Assembly: GCA_040002995.1 (NCBI GenBank) | Contig: JBDUDK010000052.1 | Coordinates: 1-64,000, forward strand | DNA length: 64,000 nt | DNA from: JBDUDK01 sp040002995 | Lineage (GTDB): Bacteria > Actinomycetota > Acidimicrobiia > Acidimicrobiales > Ilumatobacteraceae | Reading direction: 5' to 3' | In this document: positions 16,698 to 25,207 of the stretch, piece by piece | How the letters are laid out: every line of letters begins with the position of its first letter | How positions within the stretch are numbered: position 1 is the first letter of the stretch | Notes under the pieces: model-generated | Seen by the model: the letters and a program-made list of their open reading frames with translations, nothing else | The model's database searches: none | Told to the model about the DNA's origin: nothing | Made by a program: the position numbers and the translations under genes

Positions 16698-17429
16698 ATG
16701 GATGCCCTGCTCCGGCCGGTCGAGCTCACCGAGGAGCTACGCGCGCAGCTCTCGACCACCTCGACCGCGACCCTCACCGCCCAGCTCCAACGCCGAGGGA
16801 TTCGCAGCACGTTTCTCTCGGGCCTGCGTCCGACACGGCCCGACCTCCGCCTCCTCGGCTACGCCCGAACCCTGCGCTACGTGCCGTTGCGAGAAGACCT
16901 CCAGCCCGTGCTCGGGGGCATAGCAAGCGCGCAGCGGCGAGCGGTGGAGAGCATCGATCCCGACGATGTTCTGGTCATCGAGGCCCGCAATGAGACAGAT
17001 GCGGCCACGATCGGCGACATCTTCACGATGCGGATTCTCAAGCGGGGAGGAGCCGGCATCGTCACCGATGGCGCCTTACGCGACACACCGGGTATCACCG
17101 CGATCGATATCGCGGTGTACCACCGCGCGTCACACGCCGCCACGCTAGGACGGCTGCACCTGCCACTCGACAACGACGTGCCCGTGGCGTGCGCCGGTGT
17201 ACTCGTGATGCCCGGCGACATCATGGTCGGCGACGGCGAAGGCGTGATGGTGATCCCAGCCGCACTCGTACATGAGGTCGCTCGCGATGCGGCACAGCAG
17301 GAGGCGGAGGAGACGTTCGCGTTAGAGCGGGTTGCGGAAGGGGAGAGCTCTATCGGAGTGTTTCCTCTGGCGAAGGAGCGCCGCGCCGAATTCGACGCGT
17401 GGCGCGCCGAGCGGAACAAACGCCCCTAA
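16698..17429 (+). CDS. RraA/HMG-aldolase-family protein
   Basis: A 243-residue member of the RraA-like fold, which includes the RNase E inhibitor RraA and class II pyruvate aldolases such as 4-hydroxy-4-methyl-2-oxoglutarate aldolase. The signature GxxxxRD region appears as IVTDGALRDTPGI, with GDIFTMRILKRGGAG before it and MPGDIMVGDGEGVMVIP after it. The ATG at 16698 follows GAGG after about seven bases. Near a 2-oxo acid hydratase and aromatic catabolic genes, an aldolase role is more plausible than RNA regulation. No other enzyme of the pathway is coupled to it. Confidence 0.82.
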   Translation: MDALLRPVELTEELRAQLSTTSTATLTAQLQRRGIRSTFLSGLRPTRPDLRLLGYARTLRYVPLREDLQPVLGGIASAQRRAVESIDPDDVLVIEARNETDAATIGDIFTMRILKRGGAGIVTDGALRDTPGITAIDIAVYHRASHAATLGRLHLPLDNDVPVACAGVLVMPGDIMVGDGEGVMVIPAALVHEVARDAAQQEAEETFALERVAEGESSIGVFPLAKERRAEFDAWRAERNKRP

Positions 17430-17442
17430 CGCGCACGCTTGG

Positions 17443-17826
17443 CTACGACTCTACGTAGGCCAAGAAGTCGCATGCGACGTGCACGTTGTCCGCGAGGGGC
17501 ACCTGTTGCGTGTGGCGGGCGGGACGCGATGCTGGATCAGGAAATCTTTCGGCCCACGGTGCGTTCAGGCGTTCGCGGGTGGCCAGATCTCTCACGTAGA
17601 AGATCATCTTCGCCACGTTGGTCCAGTCGGCTCCCGCCGTCGTGAGCATGGCGCCGACGTGGTGGAACAAGTTCGCGATCTGGTCGTCGACCGCTTCCGG
17701 TATCTCCCTTGCGCCGGGATTGAACGGCGAGATGATGCTCGAGACCACGAGCGGCCCGATGCGCGTGGCCGCGGGGATCGGGTTGACGTGACCAAAGCCT
17801 TCGATGTCGATCGATTGGCGGGGCAT
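17443..17826 (-). CDS. RidA/YjgF/UK114-family protein
   Basis: A 127-residue RidA-fold protein. Family traits are IGPLVVSSIISPF near the N-terminus, QIANLFHHVGAMLTTAGADWTNVAKMIFYVRD and an ending in VHVACDFLAYVE. The arginine that binds the imine carboxylate in true RidA is not clearly in place, so it may be a pathway-specific member, as often found in aromatic degradation clusters, rather than a general enamine deaminase. It is convergent with the RraA-like gene and has a leaderless-type promoter. Confidence 0.82.
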   Translation of the reverse strand: MPRQSIDIEGFGHVNPIPAATRIGPLVVSSIISPFNPGAREIPEAVDDQIANLFHHVGAMLTTAGADWTNVAKMIFYVRDLATRERLNAPWAERFPDPASRPARHTQQVPLADNVHVACDFLAYVES

Positions 17827-17835
17827 TGCCTGGTG

Positions 17836-17841
17836 ACTCTA
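17836..17841 (-). promoter_or_regulatory. -10 box for leaderless ridA-like transcript
   Basis: TAGAGT on the minus strand ends 9 bases before the ATG at 17826, with no ribosome binding site between. This places the transcription start at or beside the start codon. Confidence 0.5.
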
Positions 17842-17875
17842 ACGAGCGTCCTCGTAGGAGTGCTTCACTTAGCGC

Positions 17876-18661
17876 ATGTTGACCGACAAGCAGCGCCGCG
17901 ATGCGGCCCAGTCCCTGATCGCAGCGGAGCGCGACCACGCTCCCATCGATCCGATCTCGACCACCTATCCCGGTGCCGATGTGGAGGACGCCTACCGCAT
18001 CTCGATATTGGTGGCCGAGATGAAAGTGGCCGCGGGGCGCAGCATCAAGGGCCACAAGATCGGACTCACATCCAAAGCGATGCGTTCACTCACTGGGGCA
18101 ACCGAACCCGACTACGGAACGCTCTTCGATGATTGGTTCGTCGCCGAAGGCAGTGCGATTTCGATGAGCCGCATGAACCGACCGCTCGTCGAAGTCGAGT
18201 TGGCGTTCGTCTTGCGCGAGCCGCTCGCCGGTCCGATGATCAATGCCGCCGAGGTCATCCGCGCGACCGACTTCATCGTCCCCGCGATCGAGATCGTCGA
18301 CAGCCGTTTCAACGTGCGCGGCACGCTGGTGGACAGCATCGCCGACGCCGCGTCGTGCGGTTTCGTCATCCTGGGCGGCAATCCGCGCAGGCTCACCGAT
18401 ATCGACATCCGTCGTATGGGTGCGAGCCTCAGCAAGAACGGCGAGATCGAAGAGAGTGGCGTCGCGCGGGCGGTGATGGGTAACCCCATCAACGCAGTCG
18501 CCTGGTTGGCGTGCAAGCTTCACGAGTTCGAGGTGCCCCTCGAGGCCGGTCACGTCGTGCTCTCCGGTTCGTTTATCAAAGCCATCCCGTTCAAGGCGGG
18601 TGACAGTTTGGTTGCTTTGTTCGACGAACTCGGTGAGGTCGTGTTCAGCGTGACGGACTGA
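17876..18661 (+). CDS. 2-oxo acid hydratase (HpaH/MhpD-like)
   Basis: A 261-residue fumarylacetoacetase-fold hydratase, of the group that hydrates 2-oxopent-4-enoate or 2-oxohept-4-ene-1,7-dioate in meta-cleavage pathways. Typical features are IKGHKIGLTSKAM, the metal-ligand region RPLVEVELAFVL, EIVDSRF, and VAWLACKLHEFEVPLEAGHVVLSGSF near the end. GHKIGLTSKAM is closer to HpaH-type enzymes. It lies 48 bases upstream of pcaH on the same strand, although the pca ortho-cleavage route does not itself need a hydratase. Confidence 0.85.
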   Translation: MLTDKQRRDAAQSLIAAERDHAPIDPISTTYPGADVEDAYRISILVAEMKVAAGRSIKGHKIGLTSKAMRSLTGATEPDYGTLFDDWFVAEGSAISMSRMNRPLVEVELAFVLREPLAGPMINAAEVIRATDFIVPAIEIVDSRFNVRGTLVDSIADAASCGFVILGGNPRRLTDIDIRRMGASLSKNGEIEESGVARAVMGNPINAVAWLACKLHEFEVPLEAGHVVLSGSFIKAIPFKAGDSLVALFDELGEVVFSVTD

Positions 18662-18709
18662 CCGACACCCGGCTTCTTGTCGGCGGCGGCTGTGCGAGGA
18701 TTTCCTACG

Positions 18710-19405
18710 ATGAGCAAGACGGAGAACGAGGCCACGGTGTCGCTCGACCCGCCGCTCGCGTATCCGGACTATCGCTCGAGCATCTTGCGCGCGCCCAGTC
18801 TGCTCCCCATCGTGCTGGAACCCGGCCGCGCCGAACGAAGCGGACCTGTGTTCGGTGACAGCTCCGTCGATCCGCTCGAGTACGACCTCACCCGCCAAAC
18901 CGACCGCGCGCCGATCGGCGAACGCATCGTGGTGGAAGGGCGAATCGTCGACCGCGACGGTCGTCCGGTGGCCGGCACGCTCGTGGAGGTATGGCATGCC
19001 AATGCCGCGGGTCGCTACGCCCATCCCGTCGACGTGCACACCGCGCCACTCGATCCGGGCTTCGTCGGCGCCGGCCGCTGTATGACCGATGGCGGCGGCA
19101 ACTACCGCTTCGTCACGATCAAGCCCGGCGCCTACCCATGGGGAAATCACCAGAACGCGTGGCGCCCGGCGCATATCCACTTCTCGCTCTTCGGGCGGGC
19201 GTTCACGCAGCGCCTCATCACCCAGATGTATTTCCCAGGCGATCCGCTCATGGACCATGACCCGATCTTTCAGTCCGTTCCGCTCGCCGGGAGGCCTCTC
19301 CTGGTGGCGGCGTTCGATCTCGATGTGACCAAACCCGACTGGGCTCTCGGCTTTCGGTGGGACATCGTCCTCGGCGGCTACGCGCCGACGCCGTTGGAGA
19401 ACTGA
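18710..19405 (+). CDS. pcaH: Protocatechuate 3,4-dioxygenase beta subunit
   Basis: The catalytic subunit that cleaves protocatechuate between its hydroxyls to 3-carboxy-cis,cis-muconate. The non-haem Fe(III) ligands are visible: Tyr in AAGRYAHP, Tyr in GAYPWGNHQNAWRPAHIHFS, and the two His of that same HIH; the active-site Arg precedes them. At 231 residues it is normal for PcaH. The ATG at 18710 is preferred over upstream GTGs because GAGGA lies nine bases before it. It is followed after 1 base by pcaG. Confidence 0.95.
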   Translation: MSKTENEATVSLDPPLAYPDYRSSILRAPSLLPIVLEPGRAERSGPVFGDSSVDPLEYDLTRQTDRAPIGERIVVEGRIVDRDGRPVAGTLVEVWHANAAGRYAHPVDVHTAPLDPGFVGAGRCMTDGGGNYRFVTIKPGAYPWGNHQNAWRPAHIHFSLFGRAFTQRLITQMYFPGDPLMDHDPIFQSVPLAGRPLLVAAFDLDVTKPDWALGFRWDIVLGGYAPTPLEN

Positions 19406-19406
19406 C

Positions 19407-19880
19407 GTGGCCGCCCCGACCCCCTCGCAGACGATCGGTCCCTTCTTTCACCTCACTCTCGGATCGGCGGGGCCGGCGCGGATAGTTGGCGAGGATCACC
19501 CAGGCGCGACCGTGCTCTCCGGCCGGGTGCTCGATGGCGCCGGCGACGGTGTGAATGACGCGCTCGTCGAATTGTGGGACGGCCACCACTTCGCCCGCTG
19601 CCACAGCGAGAGCGACGGCGGTTTCTCCTTCGTAGTGGCCAAGCCGGCGCCGGTCGACGACGCGCAGTACTTCGCCGTCTCCGTTTTCGCGCGAGGGCTT
19701 CTGGGTCGGCTCGTTACGCGTTGCTACTTCCCCGACCAGGCGGCCAACGCCACCGATCCCGTCCTGGCCGCCGTGGCGCCCGACCGGCGTGCCACGCTCA
19801 TCGCGGCCTCGGGTAGCGACGGCCTCCGATTCGATATCTGTCTGCAAGGCGAGCGGGAGACGGTGTTCTTTGCCCTCTGA
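19407..19880 (+). CDS. pcaG: Protocatechuate 3,4-dioxygenase alpha subunit
   Basis: The non-catalytic alpha subunit that pairs with PcaH. The N-terminal PTPSQTIGPFFH is the family hallmark, and the intradiol dioxygenase fold continues through LVELWDGHHFARCHSESDGGF and VFARGLLGRLVTRCYFPDQ. It lacks the tyrosine/histidine iron ligands, as expected. At 157 residues it is shorter than many homologues (about 200). The GTG start begins one base after the pcaH stop, so translation is coupled. Its 3' end overlaps the proposed TTG start of pcaB. Confidence 0.93.
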   Translation: MAAPTPSQTIGPFFHLTLGSAGPARIVGEDHPGATVLSGRVLDGAGDGVNDALVELWDGHHFARCHSESDGGFSFVVAKPAPVDDAQYFAVSVFARGLLGRLVTRCYFPDQAANATDPVLAAVAPDRRATLIAASGSDGLRFDICLQGERETVFFAL

Positions 19881-21192
19881 GGGCCTCTTTCCGGGCAGCA
19901 CGCCCGCCATGACCGCGGCCACCGACGCTAACGCGTGGATTGCCGCGATGCTCGAGGTCGAGCGGGCGCTGGCCGTCGCTGAGGAGCGGGTGGGGGTGGT
20001 CCCGGCGGGCACAGCGGTGGCCGTGAGCGAGGCAGTACGTGTGTTCCCGCTCGACGCGAGCACGCTGCAAGCCGACGGGGCGCGTGCCGGCACACCGGTG
20101 ATCCCGCTCGTCCGGGCGCTGACCAAGAGCGGCGGTAGTTGGGTGCACTGGGGTGCCACCAGTCAGGACATCATCGACAGCGCGCTGGCGCTTGTGGCCC
20201 GCCGGGCGAGCCGCGTACTCCTCGATGACCTCGACGGCGTCGTCGACCAACTCGGTGTGCTCGCCGATCGCTACCGGGCGACAACCATCGTCGGCCGGAC
20301 GCTCATGCAACACGCGGCACCGACAACGTTTGGCTTGAAGGCGGCGGGATGGCTTGTGGGCCTCATCGACGCGGCCGAGGATCTTCAGCGGGTAACCGGC
20401 ACCTTCCCAGCCCAACTGGGTGGGTCGGTGGGCACATTGGGGGTGCTCGGGACCGCGGCAGCAGACGTGCTGCGCGAGTTCGCGGCCGAACTCGGTCTGC
20501 CCGAACCGGTGATCCCGTGGCACGCAATGCGAGCCCCCGTCGCGCGCCTCGGTGCCGCGCTCGGTCTGGTGGCGGGGAGCGTCAGCAAGGTCGCCGGCGA
20601 TCTGGTGCTGCTGGCCCAGGGCGAGGTCGCCGAGATCGCCGAACGAGCCGAAGAGGGGCGCGGCGTCTCATCGGCGCTGCCGAACAAGCGCAACCCCGTC
20701 GGTGCCATCAACGCGCTCACGGCCGCCCGGCGCGCCGCGCCCCTCGCTGGTGCTCTCGTCAACGCCCTCGACCACGAGCACGAGCGGGCCGCCGGTGCAT
20801 TCCAGGCGGAGGCGTCGATGGTCTGTGAGCTGTTCGGTCATGCGGCCTCGGCGGTGGCCGCCTTGGGCGATGCGCTCACCGGCCTCGAGGTCGACGAGGA
20901 CAAGATGGCCGCGAACCTGCGGCTCACCGTTGGCTGGGCGGCCGAGCAGGTGGCGGCCGTCCTCACGCCTGTGCTCGGTCGCACACGCGCGCACGAAGTG
21001 ACCTCCGCGTGCGTCGTCCACGCGTCCGTGGACGAAATGATCGACACTCTGTTCGCCGATGCAGCCGTCGCCGAACACTTTGATCGTGATCGGCTCGTTG
21101 CCGCGCTCGACCCGTCGGCCACGCTCGGCTCCGTCGACGTGTTCATCGATCGGGCGCTGGCTCGTGGCGTTTCGTGGAGGGAACGTCGATGA
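19870..21192 (+). CDS. pcaB: 3-carboxy-cis,cis-muconate cycloisomerase
   Basis: A fumarase/aspartase-superfamily enzyme converting 3-carboxymuconate to 4-carboxymuconolactone. The superfamily signature is GVSSALPNKRNPVGA; WVHWGATSQDIIDSALAL and TLMQHAAPTTFGLKAAGW are also typical. I choose the TTG at 19870, inside the pcaG end, because it keeps the conserved PSEGLFPGSTPA N-terminus and has GGGAGACGG upstream; the ATG at 19909 is an alternative. The protein has 440 residues. The stop overlaps the pcaL start (ATGA). Confidence 0.92.
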   Translation: MPSEGLFPGSTPAMTAATDANAWIAAMLEVERALAVAEERVGVVPAGTAVAVSEAVRVFPLDASTLQADGARAGTPVIPLVRALTKSGGSWVHWGATSQDIIDSALALVARRASRVLLDDLDGVVDQLGVLADRYRATTIVGRTLMQHAAPTTFGLKAAGWLVGLIDAAEDLQRVTGTFPAQLGGSVGTLGVLGTAAADVLREFAAELGLPEPVIPWHAMRAPVARLGAALGLVAGSVSKVAGDLVLLAQGEVAEIAERAEEGRGVSSALPNKRNPVGAINALTAARRAAPLAGALVNALDHEHERAAGAFQAEASMVCELFGHAASAVAALGDALTGLEVDEDKMAANLRLTVGWAAEQVAAVLTPVLGRTRAHEVTSACVVHASVDEMIDTLFADAAVAEHFDRDRLVAALDPSATLGSVDVFIDRALARGVSWRERR

Positions 21193-22367
21193 CGGTCCTG
21201 CCCCAACATCGTTTCGACGGCCCGGACGACGCACCTGTGCTCGTGTTGTCGAACTCTCTCGGCACCGATCTCCACATGTGGGACCCACAGATGGCCGTGC
21301 TGACGCGCCGGCACCGAGTGTTGCGTTACGACCAACGCGGTCACGGTCAGACGCCCGTCGCGCCGGGCCCCTACTCCATCGACGACTTGGCCCGCGATGT
21401 CGTCACTTTGCTCGATCATCACCACATCGAACGGGTGTCGTTTTGTGGGCTGTCGCTCGGGGGCATGGTGGGCATGGCCCTCGCGTCACACGCGCCGGAG
21501 CGCATCGACCGCTTCGTGGCCTGCTGCACGTCGGCCCGGCTCGGCCCGCCAGAGCTGTGGCAAGAACGGGCTGCGCTCGTCCGGGCGGGCGGCATGGCCG
21601 CGGTGATCGACGCCGTGTGCGCCCGCTGGTTCAGTCCCGCGTTCGCCGCGGCCGATACGTCGACCGTTGACGGCATTCGAACCATGCTGGCCGGCACCGA
21701 TGCGGAGGGCTACGCGTTGTGCTGCGAGGCGATCGGCGCGATGAATCTTCTCGACCGGCTCCCCTCGATTTCGGCACCCACCCTCGTGCTGTCCGCCGAG
21801 CTCGATCCGGCGACGCCGCCCGAACACGGGCGCACCATCTGCGCCGCGATATCGGGCGCTCGCCTCCTCGTGCTACCCGACGCCGCCCATCTCGCGAACG
21901 TCGAGCAGCCCGACACGTTCAACCGGGCGATCGTCGCCCACCTCACGCCGGAGGACGCCGTCCTCGACGATCCTCAAAGCCGGGGACAGCGGGTGCGTCG
22001 CGAGGTGCTCGGCGATGAGCATGTTGCTCGCGCCCGTGCCCGCACGACGGAGTTCACCGAAGACTTCCAGTCGTTCATCACGAGCTACGCATGGGGCGGT
22101 ATCTGGGCCCGGCCTGGGCTCGACCGCCGCACCCGTAGTGCCATAACCATCGCGATGCTGGTGGCGCTCGGGCGCGATGAGGAACTCACGTTGCACCTCA
22201 AAGCGGCCCGTCGCAACGGCGTCAGCGTCGACGAGATCGCGGAGATCCTGCTTCAGACCGCGGTCTACTGCGGCGTGCCCGCGGCGAACCACGCGTTCGC
22301 GCTGGCCAGCGCAGCGCTGGGCGACGAAGTTGGCCTACAGCGCCGGCCGTCGGGGCCTGCTGGCTGA
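21189..22367 (+). CDS. pcaL: PcaL: 3-oxoadipate enol-lactonase / 4-carboxymuconolactone decarboxylase fusion
   Basis: One chain of 392 residues carries two successive pathway steps. Residues 1 to about 255 are the alpha/beta-hydrolase enol-lactonase, with nucleophile elbow CGLSLGGMVGM, acid SAELDPATPP and His in PDAAHLAN. Residues about 270-392 are the carboxymuconolactone decarboxylase domain (RREVLGDEHVARARA, then SYAWGGIWARPGLDRRTRS and ILLQTAVYCGVPAANHAF). This fusion is known in Streptomyces and Rhodococcus. The final product is 3-oxoadipate; the later thiolase and CoA transferase are not in the window. It overlaps the convergent amidase by 33 bases. Confidence 0.93.
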   Translation: MTVLPQHRFDGPDDAPVLVLSNSLGTDLHMWDPQMAVLTRRHRVLRYDQRGHGQTPVAPGPYSIDDLARDVVTLLDHHHIERVSFCGLSLGGMVGMALASHAPERIDRFVACCTSARLGPPELWQERAALVRAGGMAAVIDAVCARWFSPAFAAADTSTVDGIRTMLAGTDAEGYALCCEAIGAMNLLDRLPSISAPTLVLSAELDPATPPEHGRTICAAISGARLLVLPDAAHLANVEQPDTFNRAIVAHLTPEDAVLDDPQSRGQRVRREVLGDEHVARARARTTEFTEDFQSFITSYAWGGIWARPGLDRRTRSAITIAMLVALGRDEELTLHLKAARRNGVSVDEIAEILLQTAVYCGVPAANHAFALASAALGDEVGLQRRPSGPAG

Positions 22368-24047
22368 GGACGCAGCAACATCGGCTGTGCCGAACGCGGC
22401 TGTAGCCGGCGCGGCCGAGCAAATCCCCGCGTCAGGTGGCTCCGGCGGTACCGCGTTGAGGTACCCGGGCTGCGTGCGGGGTTCCATCTCTTGCTCGAGG
22501 TCGTACGCGAACGCGAGAAGGCGCTTCTCCGTCCGAGCTGTCGAGTACATCCAAATCCCCGCGGGCTTACCCGTCGCCGTCAACCCGACGGGCACGGCGA
22601 TGTCGGGATAGCCGGCGACCGCCGCGGGCGACGTTGCGTAGCTATAGCTCGGGGCCACGATCGCGTCGAGCCGGTCGCGCGCGAGTGCGCCGTCGATGCC
22701 TCCCGCGCGGGTCAGGTCGAGGCACAGCGCGCGAGCGTCGAGGTATGCCGCATCGGTCAGATCTCCGCTCGTCGCCTCGGCCATTTCAAAGATTTCCTGG
22801 CCGAAGTACTTCATCTCCGCGCCGCACTGAGCCTGATTGAACGCGATGAGATCGGCGAGCGTCCGCATCGACGTGTCCTGCAGACCGGCGAGGTACTCCG
22901 CGACCTGCACCTTGAACTCGTACAGCAGCACGGTGAACTCTGCGTCGAAGTACAGGAACTGGTCGCCGGTATCGGTGTCGATGACCGTGGCGCCGAGGGA
23001 CTCCATCGCGGCGAGCGCCTCCTCCACGACGGCGTTGATCTCAGGTACGCCGCCGTAGGTGGCCGTGAAATAACGCCGGTCGACGCCGATTCGGGCGCCT
23101 CGGAGAGCGCCCTTGCGGAGGCCGCCGAACCGACCGTTCTCGTGATCATCGTCCCCGTGATCATCGTCGCCGTGTTCGTCGCTGCCTCGCTGGCCCGACA
23201 GCACCGCGAACAAGATGGCGGCGTCGGTGACGGTGCGGGTCATGGGGCCGGCGGTGTCCTGGCTGTGCGCGATCGGGATGATGCCGTCGGGCGGTACCAG
23301 CCCGAGTGTGGGCTTCAGGCCGACGATGAGGTTGTTGCCAGACGGGCAGGTGATCGACCCGTCGGTCTCAGTGCCGACCGCGACCGAGCACAAGTTCGCG
23401 GCCGCGGCGACCGCGGAGCCCGAGCTCGATCCGCACGGGTCGAAATCGAGGACATAGGGATTGCGGGTGAATCCGCCGCGCGCGCTCCAACCGTTGAAGG
23501 GCGCGAAGCCGCGGAAGTTGGCCCATTCCGACAGGTTCGCCTTGCCTAAGATCACCGCCCCTGCGGCACGAAGACGCGCGACGACAGCGGCGTCGGCGGG
23601 CACTCTGCTGCCTACGAGCGCGAGCGATCCCGCCGTCGTCTCCATGCGGTCGCGGGTGGCGATGTTGTCCTTCACCAGGACTGGGATGCCATGGAGGGGC
23701 CCGCGTATGTGGCCGGCACGGCGTTCAGCGTCGCGACGCCTCGCAATGGCAAGGGCGTCGGGATTTGTTTCGATCACGGCGTGGAGCAGCGGGTTCAGCC
23801 GGTCGATCCTTGCCAGGTAACCCGCGGTCAGCTCTTGGCTCGTCAGTCGACGCGACCGCATGAGTTTCTGAAGGCGAGGGATCGACGCCTCCAACCAGAG
23901 TTGCTCATCGGCGCCGGCGGCGGTGGCGCTGCTCGCGGCGGCTGATCGCACGAGCGATGGAAGAGCCCCCGTCGAGAGCGCCGCGCCGCCTGCGGCGGTC
24001 ATCCCAAGAAACGCGCGCCTGCTGATGCGGTGCGTAACGTCTGCCAT
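22335..24047 (-). CDS. Tat-exported amidase with His/Asp-rich insertion
   Basis: An amidase-signature-family hydrolase of 570 residues. The N-terminus has a twin-arginine signal (ISRRAFLGM, then a hydrophobic stretch to about residue 38), so it is probably exported folded. The Ser-cisSer-Lys triad is K126 (VLVKDNIA), the cis-Ser in CGSSSGS (207-208) and S231 (GTETDGSITCP). Residues 288-304 hold a low-complexity insertion with a tandem HGDDD repeat. The ATG at 24047 follows GGGGGCCGAG. The C-terminal 35 residues are Ala/Pro-rich and look disordered. Substrate unknown; related enzymes act on aryl or peptide amides. Confidence 0.88.
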   Translation of the reverse strand: MADVTHRISRRAFLGMTAAGGAALSTGALPSLVRSAAASSATAAGADEQLWLEASIPRLQKLMRSRRLTSQELTAGYLARIDRLNPLLHAVIETNPDALAIARRRDAERRAGHIRGPLHGIPVLVKDNIATRDRMETTAGSLALVGSRVPADAAVVARLRAAGAVILGKANLSEWANFRGFAPFNGWSARGGFTRNPYVLDFDPCGSSSGSAVAAAANLCSVAVGTETDGSITCPSGNNLIVGLKPTLGLVPPDGIIPIAHSQDTAGPMTRTVTDAAILFAVLSGQRGSDEHGDDDHGDDDHENGRFGGLRKGALRGARIGVDRRYFTATYGGVPEINAVVEEALAAMESLGATVIDTDTGDQFLYFDAEFTVLLYEFKVQVAEYLAGLQDTSMRTLADLIAFNQAQCGAEMKYFGQEIFEMAEATSGDLTDAAYLDARALCLDLTRAGGIDGALARDRLDAIVAPSYSYATSPAAVAGYPDIAVPVGLTATGKPAGIWMYSTARTEKRLLAFAYDLEQEMEPRTQPGYLNAVPPEPPDAGICSAAPATAAFGTADVAASSASRPRRPAL

Positions 24048-24180
24048 CTCGGCCCCCTTGCCGTGATCAGTACAACCCCTGCGTGACATCCGATCACGGA
24101 GCCGTTCCGACATGAAGACCTTCACGATCGGATTTGCCGAATACTTGCTCAACCAGGCGATTGCCCCGCCAGCCCGTGCG

Positions 24181-25128
24181 TCAGTTGGCGGTTCGGGTCG
24201 TGCTGCGACCACTGGCTTTCGCCGCGTAGAGGGCGCGGTCGGCGCGGACGACCAAATGTTCGACCGGTTCGAACGGTGTCCCCGTCGCGATACCAGCCGA
24301 GCAGCTCAGTCCGAGCGGGCGCGCGGTGCGCAGCCGGTCAATGGCTTCCTCGGCGGTCCTTTTGTCACGGACGGTGAGGAGGAGACCGAACTCGTCCCCA
24401 CCAAGCCGGGCAAGAAGATCAGTGCCCCGCAGCAGGCGGCTCCAGGCCGCTGCCATGTCGCGCAGATACGCGTCGCCCGCGACATGGCCACCCCGATCGT
24501 TCACTCCCTGCGCAAGAGAACGAGAACTCGTGCGTCTCGGCGATACCTTGGCGCCGCCGTTCGATCTTGTCGTCAGCGAGTTCTCTGGCGTCGGCTTGTA
24601 TGAACTCGAAAAGTGGTACGCCGATCATCTCGTCGACGCGGTAACCCATGAGCCATACGTCCGTTCACGAACGTCGTCACCGAGTTCGCGTCGATCATCC
24701 AGATGCTTCGTCGGTGAGCTCGACGATCTCGCGATAGCGGGCCGCACTCGCGGTTAGGACGAGTTCCGTTGTCTTGCACGGCGTGATGTCGATGTGGGTG
24801 ACGACCACACACAACCTTGACCCTCGCGGTCCGTGCTCGCGACGACTCGAAGAATGAACCACCGGTCGCCGTCCGAGTAATCAACCTGGTCGGTCTCGGA
24901 GCACATTGTGAGCACCGCCTCCACCGTGTGGGCCACATTCGCGCCTTGGTTCGCGACGCTTCCCGTTACGCCGCGACAGGCCGCGATGTAGTCAGTTCCC
25001 AGGCGCGCCTGCATCAGGGCGCCACCCTCGGCCGTACCCATCGCGAGCCAGTGCCGGTTCACCGCCCGAATCACGCCGCCTACGTCGAGAACGGCGATCG
25101 CGGAGGAAGCGAGTCCACTACGGCCCAA
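24181..25128 (-). pseudogene. Decayed PAS-PAS-GGDEF signalling gene
   Basis: Pieces of one sensor protein lie in order on the minus strand but in different frames. A PAS-like segment (SSAIAVLDVGGVIRAVNRHW, about 25128-24820) is followed in a second frame by HIDITPCK and ASAARYREIVELTDE, then a second PAS in two more frames (IWMIDANSVTTFVNGRMA; GYRVDEMIGVPLFEFIQADA), and finally the back half of a GGDEF domain (VNDRGGHVAGDAYL, LARLGGDEFGLLL) ending at 24181. The front half of the GGDEF domain, including the usual DALTGLPNR stretch, is missing. At least three frameshifts plus an internal deletion make function very unlikely. A short gap at 24048-24180 shows nothing else. Confidence 0.75.
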
Positions 25129-25207
25129 CCGAACGGCTCACGGCCGGTCGAATTTGCCACCGCGAAATTTCGGCCGAAGAGGTTCCAGGTTGACGCTCCG
25201 GCCCAGG

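Noticed and set aside
13034..17826. Rut-type pyrimidine degradation cluster (LLM, RidA, alpha/beta hydrolase)
   Set aside because: The RidA gene is 3.3 kb from the others and separated by SDR and RraA genes; no RutB-like isochorismatase is present, and the LLM protein lacks obvious RutA features.
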